Below are positions 10,198 to 19,032 of a stretch of 64,000 nucleotides of DNA, piece by piece (the stretch's first letter is position 1; the number at the start of each line of letters is the position of its first letter). The stretch is from the NCBI GenBank assembly GCA_963754335.1, contig CAVWFQ010000005.1, forward strand, positions 1,054,001 to 1,118,000, read 5' to 3'. Under the pieces are notes generated by a model. That model was not told the origin of the DNA. It worked only from the letters and a program-made list of their open reading frames with translations, and made no database searches. Source of the stretch: JBBSDP01 sp963754335 (GTDB lineage: Bacteria > Planctomycetota > Phycisphaerae > Tepidisphaerales > Tepidisphaeraceae). Made by a program: the position numbers and the translations under genes.

Positions 10198-10394
10198 CCT
10201 TTTCGTTTAGCTCGGGGGGACAGACATTCCTGTCTGTCACGCGGCCGCGAGCGTGGGCGTATTCGCCCGCCGAGCGGACGCGGATATTCGCGGAGACTGT
10301 GCAAGACTGCGGGCCGATTCGGGAGGCGATTACACCTCCGCTCATCTTCCCGCGACAGACAGGAATGTCTGTCCCCCCGAGCTAAACGAGAAGG
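10198..10394. repeat. REP hairpin pair cluster C with extended terminal inverted repeats
   Basis: Perfect hairpins at 10219-10238 and 10354-10373 in opposite orientation bound a 165 bp unit. The inverted ends extend outward through GGGGGG and TTTAGCTC on the left and CCCCCC and GAGCTAAA on the right, giving arms of more than 35 bases. Inner palindromes match clusters A and B. It lies directly upstream of the pseudopilin 2 start. The rest of the gap to 10512 holds nothing recognisable. Confidence 0.9.
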
Positions 10395-10512
10395 AAGGGG
10401 AGCGAAGTGCGGATGGGGCGTTTGCATTGTGGTGAAATTGGTATGTCTTGATCCCATCGGTCACGCACTCCCATACCCCGACACTCCGTTCCGATTCCTG
10501 CGTCCCCAAACC

Positions 10513-11520
10513 CTACTGACTGTAAATGATGTCGTCGGTCGTGCCGAAAATGTGATCCGAACCCGCTGAAATCAGGATGAACGAATCCTTCCCGCGCGGC
10601 TGGCCGAAGAAGGCCGGGTTGGCGAAATATACGAATGCGTTGTCGTTGTTCGGATAAGCCATTGTCCCGGTCGGACTGCCTGATGGGGGATTAGGATTCG
10701 GCGTCGGGAAATCCGTGGTTCCAGGCGTCCCGTTGCTGGTGTCGGCGGTCTGAATGGAAACGTCGGTAAACAACACGGCATTATTGAAAGACTGCGGATA
10801 CATCGACAGTTGCTTGAAAGTGTATTGCTGAACCGCGGGATATCCTGCGCCGCCGCTCTGGCTTGTCGTCACAACTCCCGGCGCACCCACCCTCGCCCGA
10901 ATGTACAGAATCGGCATGTAATACGGAGCCCCGTCGATCGGGATGTGGTCCAGAAATTCCGGGCAAACGTAAGTGCTGCTCACGCCTCGCACCGTGAGAT
11001 AGCTGGTATATGCGGTCGTTCCTCCGACGTTCTGATTGGGTAATTCTTCCGGCGTCACATCCATGTACGCGGTGTATTGCTTTGGACTTAGAGCAACGCC
11101 GGCACTGCTCAGATTCAGATTTTGTGGTCCAGCGGTGATTTGAGTCGCCGCGAAGGTGATCGGCGATGTGTTGTTCGGCAACCAGAGGCCGCCGAGCAAT
11201 CCCAGAACCAAATTCTGCGACGACGTAAGATTCGTCAGTCCGGCCGGCGCGGGAGACATCGCCGTGAAATTCACGTCGTTATCCAGATGGCTTTCGGCGA
11301 TCGGCCCGGGGTAGGCGTGGAAATCGTTGTAATAAGCCTGGCAGGCGCTGCCGATGCGGCTCATTTCCTGGGTGGTGGAGGTGACCCACCCTTTCTTTCG
11401 AACATTGGCGGCAACCGGCAGCAGGATGCCGATCAGGATCACGATGATGCCGATCACGACCAATAGCTCCACCAGCGTGAATCCGCTGTGTCGGCGCTTC
11501 AGTGTTTTCTTGAGGGTCAT
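10513..11520 (-). CDS. Pseudopilin 1 (GspG-like)
   Basis: 335 residues, intact. The start at 11520 gives MTLKKTLKRRHSG/FTLVELLVVIGIIVILIGIL, a textbook prepilin leader with Gly at -1, Glu at +5 and a 20-residue hydrophobic helix. A longer upstream frame to 11616 translates only the intergenic repeat. After a helix with EMSRIGSACQAYYNDFHAYPGP, common to GspG-like proteins, comes an extended region; the end FFGQPRGKDSFILISAGSDHIFGTTDDIIYSQ is the SAGxDxxxGTxDDI calcium-loop motif. It is the first pseudopilin after gspF and the best conserved, so it is the prime candidate for the major subunit. Confidence 0.85.
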   Translation of the reverse strand: MTLKKTLKRRHSGFTLVELLVVIGIIVILIGILLPVAANVRKKGWVTSTTQEMSRIGSACQAYYNDFHAYPGPIAESHLDNDVNFTAMSPAPAGLTNLTSSQNLVLGLLGGLWLPNNTSPITFAATQITAGPQNLNLSSAGVALSPKQYTAYMDVTPEELPNQNVGGTTAYTSYLTVRGVSSTYVCPEFLDHIPIDGAPYYMPILYIRARVGAPGVVTTSQSGGAGYPAVQQYTFKQLSMYPQSFNNAVLFTDVSIQTADTSNGTPGTTDFPTPNPNPPSGSPTGTMAYPNNDNAFVYFANPAFFGQPRGKDSFILISAGSDHIFGTTDDIIYSQ

Positions 11521-11532
11521 GGAATTTCCACG

Positions 11533-11605
11533 TAGGGTCACCTCGGCGACCGTTCTCTCAGCGAGTCGGCTTTCCCGTTCATGGCGGGCCGAGCCCACCC
11601 TACTT
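11533..11605. repeat. Short inverted element, GTAGGGTGGGCTCGGC family
   Basis: Opens with GTAGGGTCACCTCGGCGACC and closes with GGGCCGAGCCCACCCTAC, the same family as 3583-3675. It fills the gap between gspF and pseudopilin 1 and overlaps the last codons of gspF. Confidence 0.55.
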
Positions 11606-12880
11606 CTTACCGCCACTGGCCTGGGACGAGATACCGTTGATCAGGGTGATCATGGGCATGAAGAGTGCGACGACGATGAACCCGACGATCACGCCGAGCA
11701 CGACGACCATGACCGGCTCGAGGATGCTGATGAGCGAGCCGACCAGCACGTCCACGTCGTTGTCGTAGTTGTCGGCGACCTTCAGGAGCATCTTGTCGAG
11801 GTCGCCGGTCTCTTCGCCGACGTCGATCATGTTGACCACGATGGCGTCGCACACCTTGGTGGCGCGAAGCGGGTCGGCCATCGATTCGCCTTCACGGATC
11901 GCATCGTGGACCTTCACCAGGGCGCGGGCATACACCTCGTTGCCGCTGGTTTCCTTGGTGATGTTGATGGCGTCAAGGATGGGCACGCCGGCGCTGATCA
12001 GCGTGCCGAGCGTTCGGGTAAAGCGGGCGATGGCGGTCTTGGACAGGATCGAGCCGAGGATCGGGATCTTGAGCTTGACGACGTCGACGGCGTATTTGCC
12101 TCCGTCGCTCATGCGGATCAGCTTGATGAGGCCGACGAATACGAATGGAAAGGCCAGCACATAGGCCCAGCCGTAATCCTGGGCGAACCAGCGGCTGATG
12201 GCCAGGAGGATCTGGGTCGGGGCGGGGAGCTCGAGCTTGAAATCGGTGAAGATCTTCTCGAACTTGGGAATGACGAAGATCATGATCATCGTCACCACGC
12301 CGACCGCGATGCTGATGACCACGACCGGGTAGATCATGGCTCCGATGACTTTTTTCTTGAGCTTGGCGGCCTTTTCCATGAAGTCGGCGAGTCGGGCGAG
12401 GATCAGGTCGAGCACGCCGCCGGCCTCACCGGCGTTGATCATGTTGCAATAGAGCTTATCGAAGGCTTTGGGGTATTTGGCCATGGCGTCGGAGAGGGTT
12501 CCGCCGCCCTCGACGTCATCGCCGACTCCGCCGATGATCGCCTTAAGCAATCCCGGCCGCTGCTGCTGTTCGAGAATCTGGAGCGATCGCAGGATTGGCA
12601 GGCCGGCGTCCTGGAGGGTGGAAAGCTGGCGCGTGAAGCTGACGAGCTGCTTGCGCGGCACCCCGCCGATGGAGATCGGCATCTTCCGGGTCGGGGTCAT
12701 CGTGTCCCCGGCGGCCCCCTTCTTATTGACCCGTTTTTTTGCAGCTTTTTCGCGGACTTTGGTGGGGAAGTACCCTTTTCCGCGAATCTTGGCGATGGCC
12801 TCCTCGGAAGTGGTGGCCTCGATCTCCTCGCGGACCTCCTGACCTGAAGAATTCATCGCTTCGTATGCATACGTCGGCAT
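11600..12880 (-). CDS. gspF: Type II secretion / type IV pilus inner-membrane platform protein GspF/PilC
   Basis: 426 residues from the ATG at 12880 (MPTYAYEAMNSSGQEVREEI), preceded by GAGG nine bases away. The N-terminus is the usual F-family start, where a Y.A.. domain precedes two T2SSF repeats. The first repeat begins about residue 95 (QLVSFTRQLSTLQDAGLPILRSL) and the second about residue 295 (AIARFTRTLGTLISAGVPILDAI), each followed by the conserved GE(A/E)(G/T)G motif (NAGEAGGVLDLIL, DVGEETGDLDKML). Three hydrophobic helices (about 195-225, 250-270, 390-415) match the family. The protein anchors the assembly ATPase and feeds pseudopilins into the pseudopilus. First gene of the visible operon; no GspE or GspD gene is in the window. 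Confidence 0.95.
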   Translation of the reverse strand: MPTYAYEAMNSSGQEVREEIEATTSEEAIAKIRGKGYFPTKVREKAAKKRVNKKGAAGDTMTPTRKMPISIGGVPRKQLVSFTRQLSTLQDAGLPILRSLQILEQQQRPGLLKAIIGGVGDDVEGGGTLSDAMAKYPKAFDKLYCNMINAGEAGGVLDLILARLADFMEKAAKLKKKVIGAMIYPVVVISIAVGVVTMIMIFVIPKFEKIFTDFKLELPAPTQILLAISRWFAQDYGWAYVLAFPFVFVGLIKLIRMSDGGKYAVDVVKLKIPILGSILSKTAIARFTRTLGTLISAGVPILDAINITKETSGNEVYARALVKVHDAIREGESMADPLRATKVCDAIVVNMIDVGEETGDLDKMLLKVADNYDNDVDVLVGSLISILEPVMVVVLGVIVGFIVVALFMPMITLINGISSQASGGKK

Positions 12881-13913
12881 GAATGAGCACCTCGCAAAGT
12901 AACCCGCCCTGACCAGCACGGATCTTCCGCCAGATAGATTATTCGCCGTGTCCACCGGAAGGGTTCATCTTTTTTTTGAAGGTTATCGGAACAATAATTT
13001 GAGAAGCGATGGGCCAATTGATTGAATTGCTGGCTCGAAGGGCAAAGTTCCCAATTTATCCGAAGCTGAACCGCGTCGGATCCAATGCGCGAGTTGCGGT
13101 ATCCGTAATGCCCTCCGGTTGAATTCCAAGCTCTTGAATGGAAAGTCGCAGAGGCAGGGGCTCCGCCCCCGCACTCCCGCCGGGGGTGGTCCCCGGACCC
13201 CAAAATGCAGCTTCGCGATGAGGAAGCCGCAGTGGCAGCGGCCGCACCATGCTCGCCGGAGTACCGACTGCGCGTGGTACGTCCACTGCGACTGTGGGGG
13301 TGAGAAACGCTCCGCAAGGGAACTTCGTGCCAGATGATTTTGCCTCTCGCCGAGGGGCGAACGAGAGGCAAAATCAATGTGCGGGGAGTTGGGTTCGTAG
13401 TGCGGCCTTCAGGCCGTTCAGTCTGCGGCCGCGAGCGGGAAACAAAGGGCCAGGATTGAATCCCTCGATACGAATCCACATCCCCCACCATTGTTTTTGC
13501 CTCGAATTTCATCTCTCTAATTCGAGGCAAAAACCTCTGGTCCGAAGGACGTTCGCGGAGCGTTCCACTCTGGTCCGTGGCAGCGAGAGGCGTGACACGC
13601 GCAGGCGGTACTCCGACGAGCATGGCACGACACTCGCCGCCGCGGCTTCCTCATCGCGTAGCTGTATTCGGGGGTTCGGGGACCACCCCGGGCGGGGGTG
13701 CGGGGGCAGCCAGCCCCTGCGTCTGCGAGTTTGTATTGAATTGGCTGGCAATTCAATCGTGAGAAGAGCGTGGCGTCGGTCGCGGTATAGTTCAACGCGT
13801 CGCGCCCGGGCATTGATTCTCATTCGATGGTCGTCCGTTTTGCAACCTGACGTCTTGCCGTTATGTTTTGCGGCTCGCGGTTTGAAATCAATTTTCCACG
13901 GAGAACCATTCCA
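12881..13913. repeat. Gene-free gap with an inverted pair of ~150 bp repeats and two hairpins
   Basis: About 13143-13294 and 13581-13733 are inverted, imperfect copies of the same GC-rich sequence (shared GGGGCTCCGCCCCCGCAC-like start, GATGAGGAAGCCGC core and CGGAGTACCG end). Between them are two hairpins with matching feet, TTTTGCCTC...GAGGCAAAA at 13337-13374 and TTTTGCCTCGAATT...AATTCGAGGCAAAA at about 13494-13531, and a fragment of the GTAGTGCGG palindrome family near 13399. Either hairpin could act as a terminator. No coding region is supported on either strand. Confidence 0.6.
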
Positions 13914-15182
13914 ATGAAGCGCTTTGCCTGTTGCCTCATCGGGGCGATCGCCCTGTCCTCCAGTTTCTGTCGCGCTGTGGATACCGGTCTTTCCAACGGC
14001 GACTACCTGGCGATCGTCGGGGACTCGATCACGGAGCAGAAGATGTATTCGGTGCTGATCGAGGACTACCTGATCATGTGCAAGCCGAAGACGGACATCC
14101 GCGCGACGCAGTTTGGCTGGGGCGGGGAGACCGCCAGCGGATTTTCCGGGCGGATGGAAAACGACATGCTCCGATTCCACTGCAATGCGGCAACGATCAA
14201 CTTCGGCATGAACGACGGCGGATACTCGCCGATGGACGAAGGGAAGGCCAAGCGCTACCACGATTCGCAGAAATCGGTGCTCGACCAGATGAAAAAAGGC
14301 GGGGTGAAGTTCATCGTGCTCGGCACGCCGGGATGCGTTGACGTGCAGACCTTCCGCAACCACAGCCGGGAGGCGGCGGAGATGTACAACAAGACCCTCG
14401 CCGCCGAACGCGATATCGACAAGGAGCTGGCTGCCTCGGAAAACGTCACCTTTACCGATGTCTTCACCCCGATGCACGAGGTGATGGAGAAAGCGGAGGC
14501 CAAGTACGGCGCCAACTATCACGTCGCCGGCGGCGACGGCGTTCATCCGGATTGGAACGGCCATCTGATCATGGCGTACGCATATTTGAAGGGACTCGGG
14601 TGCGACGGAGACCTGGGGACGATCACGTTTGATGCCGCCTCTGACAAGGCAACCGGATCCGACGGACAGAAAATTCTCTCCGTTTCCAGCGGATCGATCG
14701 AGATCGAGAGCAGCCGGTATCCGTTCTGTTTTCCCAACAGCGGCGCGATCGACGCCCCATCGAACATGCGCGGCGTGCTGGAGTTTTTCCCCTTCAACGA
14801 GGAGTTGAACCGCTACAAGCTCGTGGTCAGCAACGCGGCCGGGAAGAGCGTGAAAATCACCTGGGGCAAGGACTCAAAGACCTTCACCGGCGATCAGGCG
14901 GCCAAGGGAATCAACCTGGCCAGCGAATTCCTCGACAACCCGATCCTCGAGAAGTTCCAGCAGGTGCAGGGCGCGGTCCAGGCCCAGCAGAATTTCGAGA
15001 CGCCGCTCGTGAAGGAAATGATCCACAACATGCCCAAGTACATCGAGTTCGCCCCGGAGGAAAAGGAGGCGCTGGATCGCGTCGTTGCCAAGGGGATTGC
15101 TAAGGACAAGACGCTCATCGATGCGTCACTCGCGGCGGTGACGCCGGTGAAGCATACGATCAAGGTGGAAGTGGGGAATTAG
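13914..15182 (+). CDS. Exported SGNH/GDSL-family hydrolase
   Basis: 422 residues from the ATG at 13914 (GGAGA about ten bases upstream). A signal peptide is clear: MKRFACCLIGAIALSSSFCRA. The SGNH blocks are all present: block I YLAIVGDSITEQ (Ser nucleophile, about residue 37), block II GWGGETASGFSGR with the oxyanion Gly, block III ATINFGMNDGG with Asn, and block V GGDGVHPDWNGH with the Asp-x-x-His pair near residue 220. Residues 240-420 form an extra region without recognised motif. Planctomycetes often carry such periplasmic esterases beside polysaccharide-use genes, but no such neighbour is seen here. Function: ester hydrolysis or deacylation of an unknown substrate. Confidence 0.85.
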   Translation: MKRFACCLIGAIALSSSFCRAVDTGLSNGDYLAIVGDSITEQKMYSVLIEDYLIMCKPKTDIRATQFGWGGETASGFSGRMENDMLRFHCNAATINFGMNDGGYSPMDEGKAKRYHDSQKSVLDQMKKGGVKFIVLGTPGCVDVQTFRNHSREAAEMYNKTLAAERDIDKELAASENVTFTDVFTPMHEVMEKAEAKYGANYHVAGGDGVHPDWNGHLIMAYAYLKGLGCDGDLGTITFDAASDKATGSDGQKILSVSSGSIEIESSRYPFCFPNSGAIDAPSNMRGVLEFFPFNEELNRYKLVVSNAAGKSVKITWGKDSKTFTGDQAAKGINLASEFLDNPILEKFQQVQGAVQAQQNFETPLVKEMIHNMPKYIEFAPEEKEALDRVVAKGIAKDKTLIDASLAAVTPVKHTIKVEVGN

Positions 15183-15195
15183 GGCTCATCCCGGT

Positions 15196-15612
15196 CTACG
15201 GCTGAATTTGTCGCCAGTGTTTGGCGGTGACGTGCGGCGCGATGTGTCCGACGTTTTCAGTCGCAACAATAGATGAGACGGCGATCGCCTGGGCGGCCAG
15301 AATCACGTCTGCGTCCAGCTTCTTCGGATCCGCAGCGGGCCGCCCCGCTCGACGGGCGCTTGCCCAAAAACTCGTTGCCCGTCGCATGATTGGCGTAGTG
15401 AGGGGTACGTAAGGGCAAATCAATTGCAATCGGTCGAGCTCAGCGATCGATGCCGTCAACCCGTGGAGTTCCAAGTTGCGGCGAATCTCGTAGTCCGCAA
15501 TCTCAGGAATGAAAACGGTAGTTTTGGCGTTGAGGAGGTCCGCCAACCACGCGACGATTTCGGGCGTTGGTCTAGGATGGGCAAGGCGGCCCAAAGGGCT
15601 GCTGTCGAGCAT
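15196..15612 (-). CDS. PIN-domain protein, VapC-like toxin
   Basis: 138 residues from the ATG at 15612 (MLDSSPLGRL), seven bases after the stop of the preceding small gene. The PIN acidic residues are visible: Asp3 in MLDSS, Glu/Asp in FIPEIADYEIRRN (about residue 40), Asp in KKLDADVILAAQA (about 98) and the terminal VATENVGH. The usual VapC length is 130-145. PIN proteins are Mg-dependent RNases. A short basic protein upstream, translated first and nearly abutting, is the expected antitoxin position. A GTG start at 15645 is possible but would overlap that gene. Toxin activity is inference from family and layout. Confidence 0.75.
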   Translation of the reverse strand: MLDSSPLGRLAHPRPTPEIVAWLADLLNAKTTVFIPEIADYEIRRNLELHGLTASIAELDRLQLICPYVPLTTPIMRRATSFWASARRAGRPAADPKKLDADVILAAQAIAVSSIVATENVGHIAPHVTAKHWRQIQP

Positions 15613-15619
15613 GACGCGG

Positions 15620-15874
15620 TCAATCGGGATATGGCACCCGCGCACCTGAATGTGATTCGTTCATCGTCTTTTTGAACGATTCCCAACTACGCTCGATTTC
15701 GCGCTTCTCGACTTCCGACAACCTCGCGTACTTGTTCTCTCGGTCACGAGCCCATTCTTTGAACGCATCGACACGCCGCTGTTGTTCAGCGGAAAGACGG
15801 CGCTTTGTTCCGACGGGGCGGCGATGATTTCGGCGCTGAACGATTGGTCGTTTGCGGCATAAGATGGCATCCAA
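15620..15874 (-). CDS. Small basic protein, probable antitoxin partner of the PIN gene
   Basis: 84 residues, TTG start assumed (TTGGATGCC). The N-terminal half is Arg/Lys-rich and the C-terminal half helical and charged, ending ERSWESFKKTMNESHSGARVPYPD. The same ending (EWELFKNTMNEERAKAGARLLYVD) is found in the next gene upstream, so the two are tandem paralogues. It directly precedes the PIN gene with seven bases between, the usual antitoxin-toxin order. No known DNA-binding fold can be named. The start is weakly supported, without a clear ribosome site. Confidence 0.55.
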   Translation of the reverse strand: MDAILCRKRPIVQRRNHRRPVGTKRRLSAEQQRRVDAFKEWARDRENKYARLSEVEKREIERSWESFKKTMNESHSGARVPYPD

Positions 15875-15883
15875 GACACCGGT

Positions 15884-16141
15884 CTAATCAACGTATAGTA
15901 GCCTCGCGCCGGCCTTGGCGCGTTCTTCGTTCATCGTATTCTTGAAGAGTTCCCACTCCGCATCGGCTTCTGCTTTTTCCTCGGGCGTCATTCGCTCGAC
16001 TTTTTTGATCGTCTCGGCAAGATACTCGCGCAGCAGTTCGTAGTTCTTCCGCTGCTCAGCCGTCAATCCCGAGGAGCGCTTTTTTGAGGCTTTCGGCCGG
16101 CGTCGGGAAACGCGGCGCGCGTTTGCCATGACCTTTCCCAT
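15884..16141 (-). CDS. Small basic protein, paralogue of the antitoxin-like gene downstream
   Basis: 85 residues from the ATG at 16141, with AGGAGGGG eight bases upstream. Begins MGKVMANARRVSRRRPKASK, followed by a helical, charged region (LTAEQRKNYELLREYLAETI) and the shared FKNTMNE..GAR..Y.D ending. It starts 18 bases after the clpX stop on the same strand and could be co-transcribed with clpX. Being a second copy of the putative antitoxin without its own PIN gene, it may be a leftover from duplication or a regulator of the cassette. Function not known. Confidence 0.55.
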   Translation of the reverse strand: MGKVMANARRVSRRRPKASKKRSSGLTAEQRKNYELLREYLAETIKKVERMTPEEKAEADAEWELFKNTMNEERAKAGARLLYVD

Positions 16142-16158
16142 CGCGCCCCTCCTACCTG

Positions 16159-17512
<1,354 letters not shown>

Positions 17513-17809
17513 CGACTCGCCTTCCTGACCGGCTGCGCGGTCGCGACCCTCGGACGCCGAACTTACCGGCGTCCGCACGGACCCAAACCCGCCCCGGTGA
17601 CAAAAAATGACGTACTCATGGTACGTCCTCTGATCCGCCCCGCCGCGATGGCCGGCACCAGCCGACTCTCGTACAACGCTTGCCGTTCCGAAAGTTATCG
17701 AACAGCTAAGGGGACGAACTTGATACGCATTACGACCGTTTGTGTTCCGATCTTACACACCTTGCGCCTCAAAAGAAAAACACGTTGATTTGGCGAAAGG
17801 GTCTTCAGA
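17513..17809. other. Gene-free gap upstream of clpX
   Basis: About 300 bases between clpX and the SHOCT-like gene. No supported frame, repeat family or RNA gene was seen. The clpX promoter must lie here or further upstream, but no convincing -10/-35 pair could be picked by eye. Confidence 0.5.
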
Positions 17810-18112
17810 TTATAGGTCCTGTTTTGCTCCGGAGGGGGCCGGGCCCACTCCGGACCGGGTCATCGCCAGGATCTGGGCCTTGGCTTTTTCAAACTCATCG
17901 TCCGTCATTTTCCCGTTCTGGTGCAGCGCCCGCAGGTCGGACAGTGTGAAGCCAACCCCCGCCGTCTGTTCATCGGTTTGCGTCAACTTCTTTTTGAGCC
18001 GCACGATGACCACGAGCCCGATGATGAGAATTCCCAGGAGGATAAGCGACCAGACAATGATATCCGACGATCCGTCATGAACCCTCGCCGCGGTTTGTGC
18101 CATGGATCGCAT
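17810..18112 (-). CDS. Small membrane protein with a SHOCT-like C-terminal motif
   Basis: 100 residues; ATG at 18112 with GAGGAACGTCG upstream. Residues 17-40 form one membrane helix (IIVWSLILLGILIIGLVVIV), then a basic stretch, then FTLSDLRALHQNGKMTDDEFEKAKAQIL, the short SHOCT-type helix-turn-helix (L..L...G.IT..EFE..K..LL). SHOCT motifs occur at protein ends, probably for oligomerisation. The start codon is nine bases after the stop of the preceding gene (18122-18547), so the two are likely co-transcribed. Role unknown. Confidence 0.75.
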   Translation of the reverse strand: MRSMAQTAARVHDGSSDIIVWSLILLGILIIGLVVIVRLKKKLTQTDEQTAGVGFTLSDLRALHQNGKMTDDEFEKAKAQILAMTRSGVGPAPSGAKQDL

Positions 18113-18121
18113 CGACGTTCC

Positions 18122-18547
18122 TCAGCGGCCGAACGCTTCCCGTTCGAAGACATTATCGTCGTACGCGCGGCCCCCGCCGAACCAGGCGATCAACGAAGCC
18201 AGCAGGTAGGCGGGGATGAACAGGGGTCCCCATCGCTCGCACTGTCGGACGTGCACCCGTTCGTGGGTGCGCGTGAGATCGAGCAGCGGCTGGTCTCGCC
18301 CGAGCACCACATGTCCCAGGGTCATCGCCGAGGCGCCGCCAGGGAGAAGGGTGCAACGGGTCAGGAAGATCGCGATCCACCCCCCATGAATTTCCAATAC
18401 GCCGTCGACAATTTGCGTGCCGATTCGTCCCAGCGATGAAGCGACGACCAGTGCGACCAGGCCGATCATGGTGGTTGGAAGCGCCCAGAGATAGACCGGC
18501 AACTGCGCGAATCGATGTGAGCGAATTGAGGAAGCGCGGAAGAACAA
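18122..18547 (-). CDS. Membrane protein with HERVH (HExxH) motif
   Basis: 141 residues, TTG start assumed at 18547. A hydrophobic N-terminal stretch (VYLWALPTTMIGLVALVVASSL) and a C-terminal one (GPLFIPAYLLASLIAWFGG) flank a conserved-looking centre: GHVVLGRDQPLLDLTRTHERVHVRQCERWG. HERVH fits the HExxH zinc-protease pattern, but a third ligand is not obvious, so protease activity is only a possibility. I recall similar short bacterial membrane proteins of unknown function with the same THERVHVRQ core. Confidence 0.65.
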   Translation of the reverse strand: MFFRASSIRSHRFAQLPVYLWALPTTMIGLVALVVASSLGRIGTQIVDGVLEIHGGWIAIFLTRCTLLPGGASAMTLGHVVLGRDQPLLDLTRTHERVHVRQCERWGPLFIPAYLLASLIAWFGGGRAYDDNVFEREAFGR

Positions 18548-18814
18548 GTTTCAACCTTTCAGCACAGTAAGTTACTCTTACGGATCGTATTCGGTCCAAT
18601 GTGCGTGGGACCTCCGGCGCCGGCAACGCGAAATTCCCCAGCGCCGGATCCTTATCGGACGCTTGCACAGGCGCTTTGTACGAGCGGTTGAAAACCTGAC
18701 CGATGGCATTGCAAGCCGATTGCGAAACAGGCATCCGAACAAGCGCTTTGTGATCGGTGCGGCGGCGACTGTCGCAGGAAGCCGAATGCGTCGCTGGCTC
18801 CGCGTCAGAACCGC

Positions 18815-18965
18815 TAACACGTTATCCACAGTCTCAGTCCAATAAAGGCGCATTTAAGTAGTTTTCTGAAATGTATTTGCGTTATGCCACCAATACTTAT
18901 CCACAATGCGCCAGCCCTCTTCATCACTACTAAGTTTCTAAGGCTTTATCTAATAGAACAGGAGT
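18815..18965. promoter_or_regulatory. Two perfect DnaA boxes and an AT-rich stretch upstream of dnaN (candidate oriC)
   Basis: TTATCCACA occurs at 18822-18830 and again at 18897-18905, the same strand and 75 bases apart. The stretch from 18841 to 18960 is markedly richer in A/T than its surroundings (for example ACTAAGTTTCTAAGGCTTTA at about 18931-18950). dnaN starts at 19033. No dnaA gene is near. Either a chromosomal origin or DnaA control of dnaN would explain the boxes. The adjoining 18548-18815 shows no supported gene. Confidence 0.6.
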
Positions 18966-19032
18966 GTTACATTGCCCCGCTGGTATTTTTCGAGGAGGCA
19001 CGCTCGATTGCCGGCGTGAAGGAAGGATCGTC

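Noticed and set aside
11354..12847. 497-codon plus-strand frame opposite gspF, Asp/His-rich
   Set aside because: Shadow of the strongly conserved gspF; the Asp/His bias is the complement of its codon usage.
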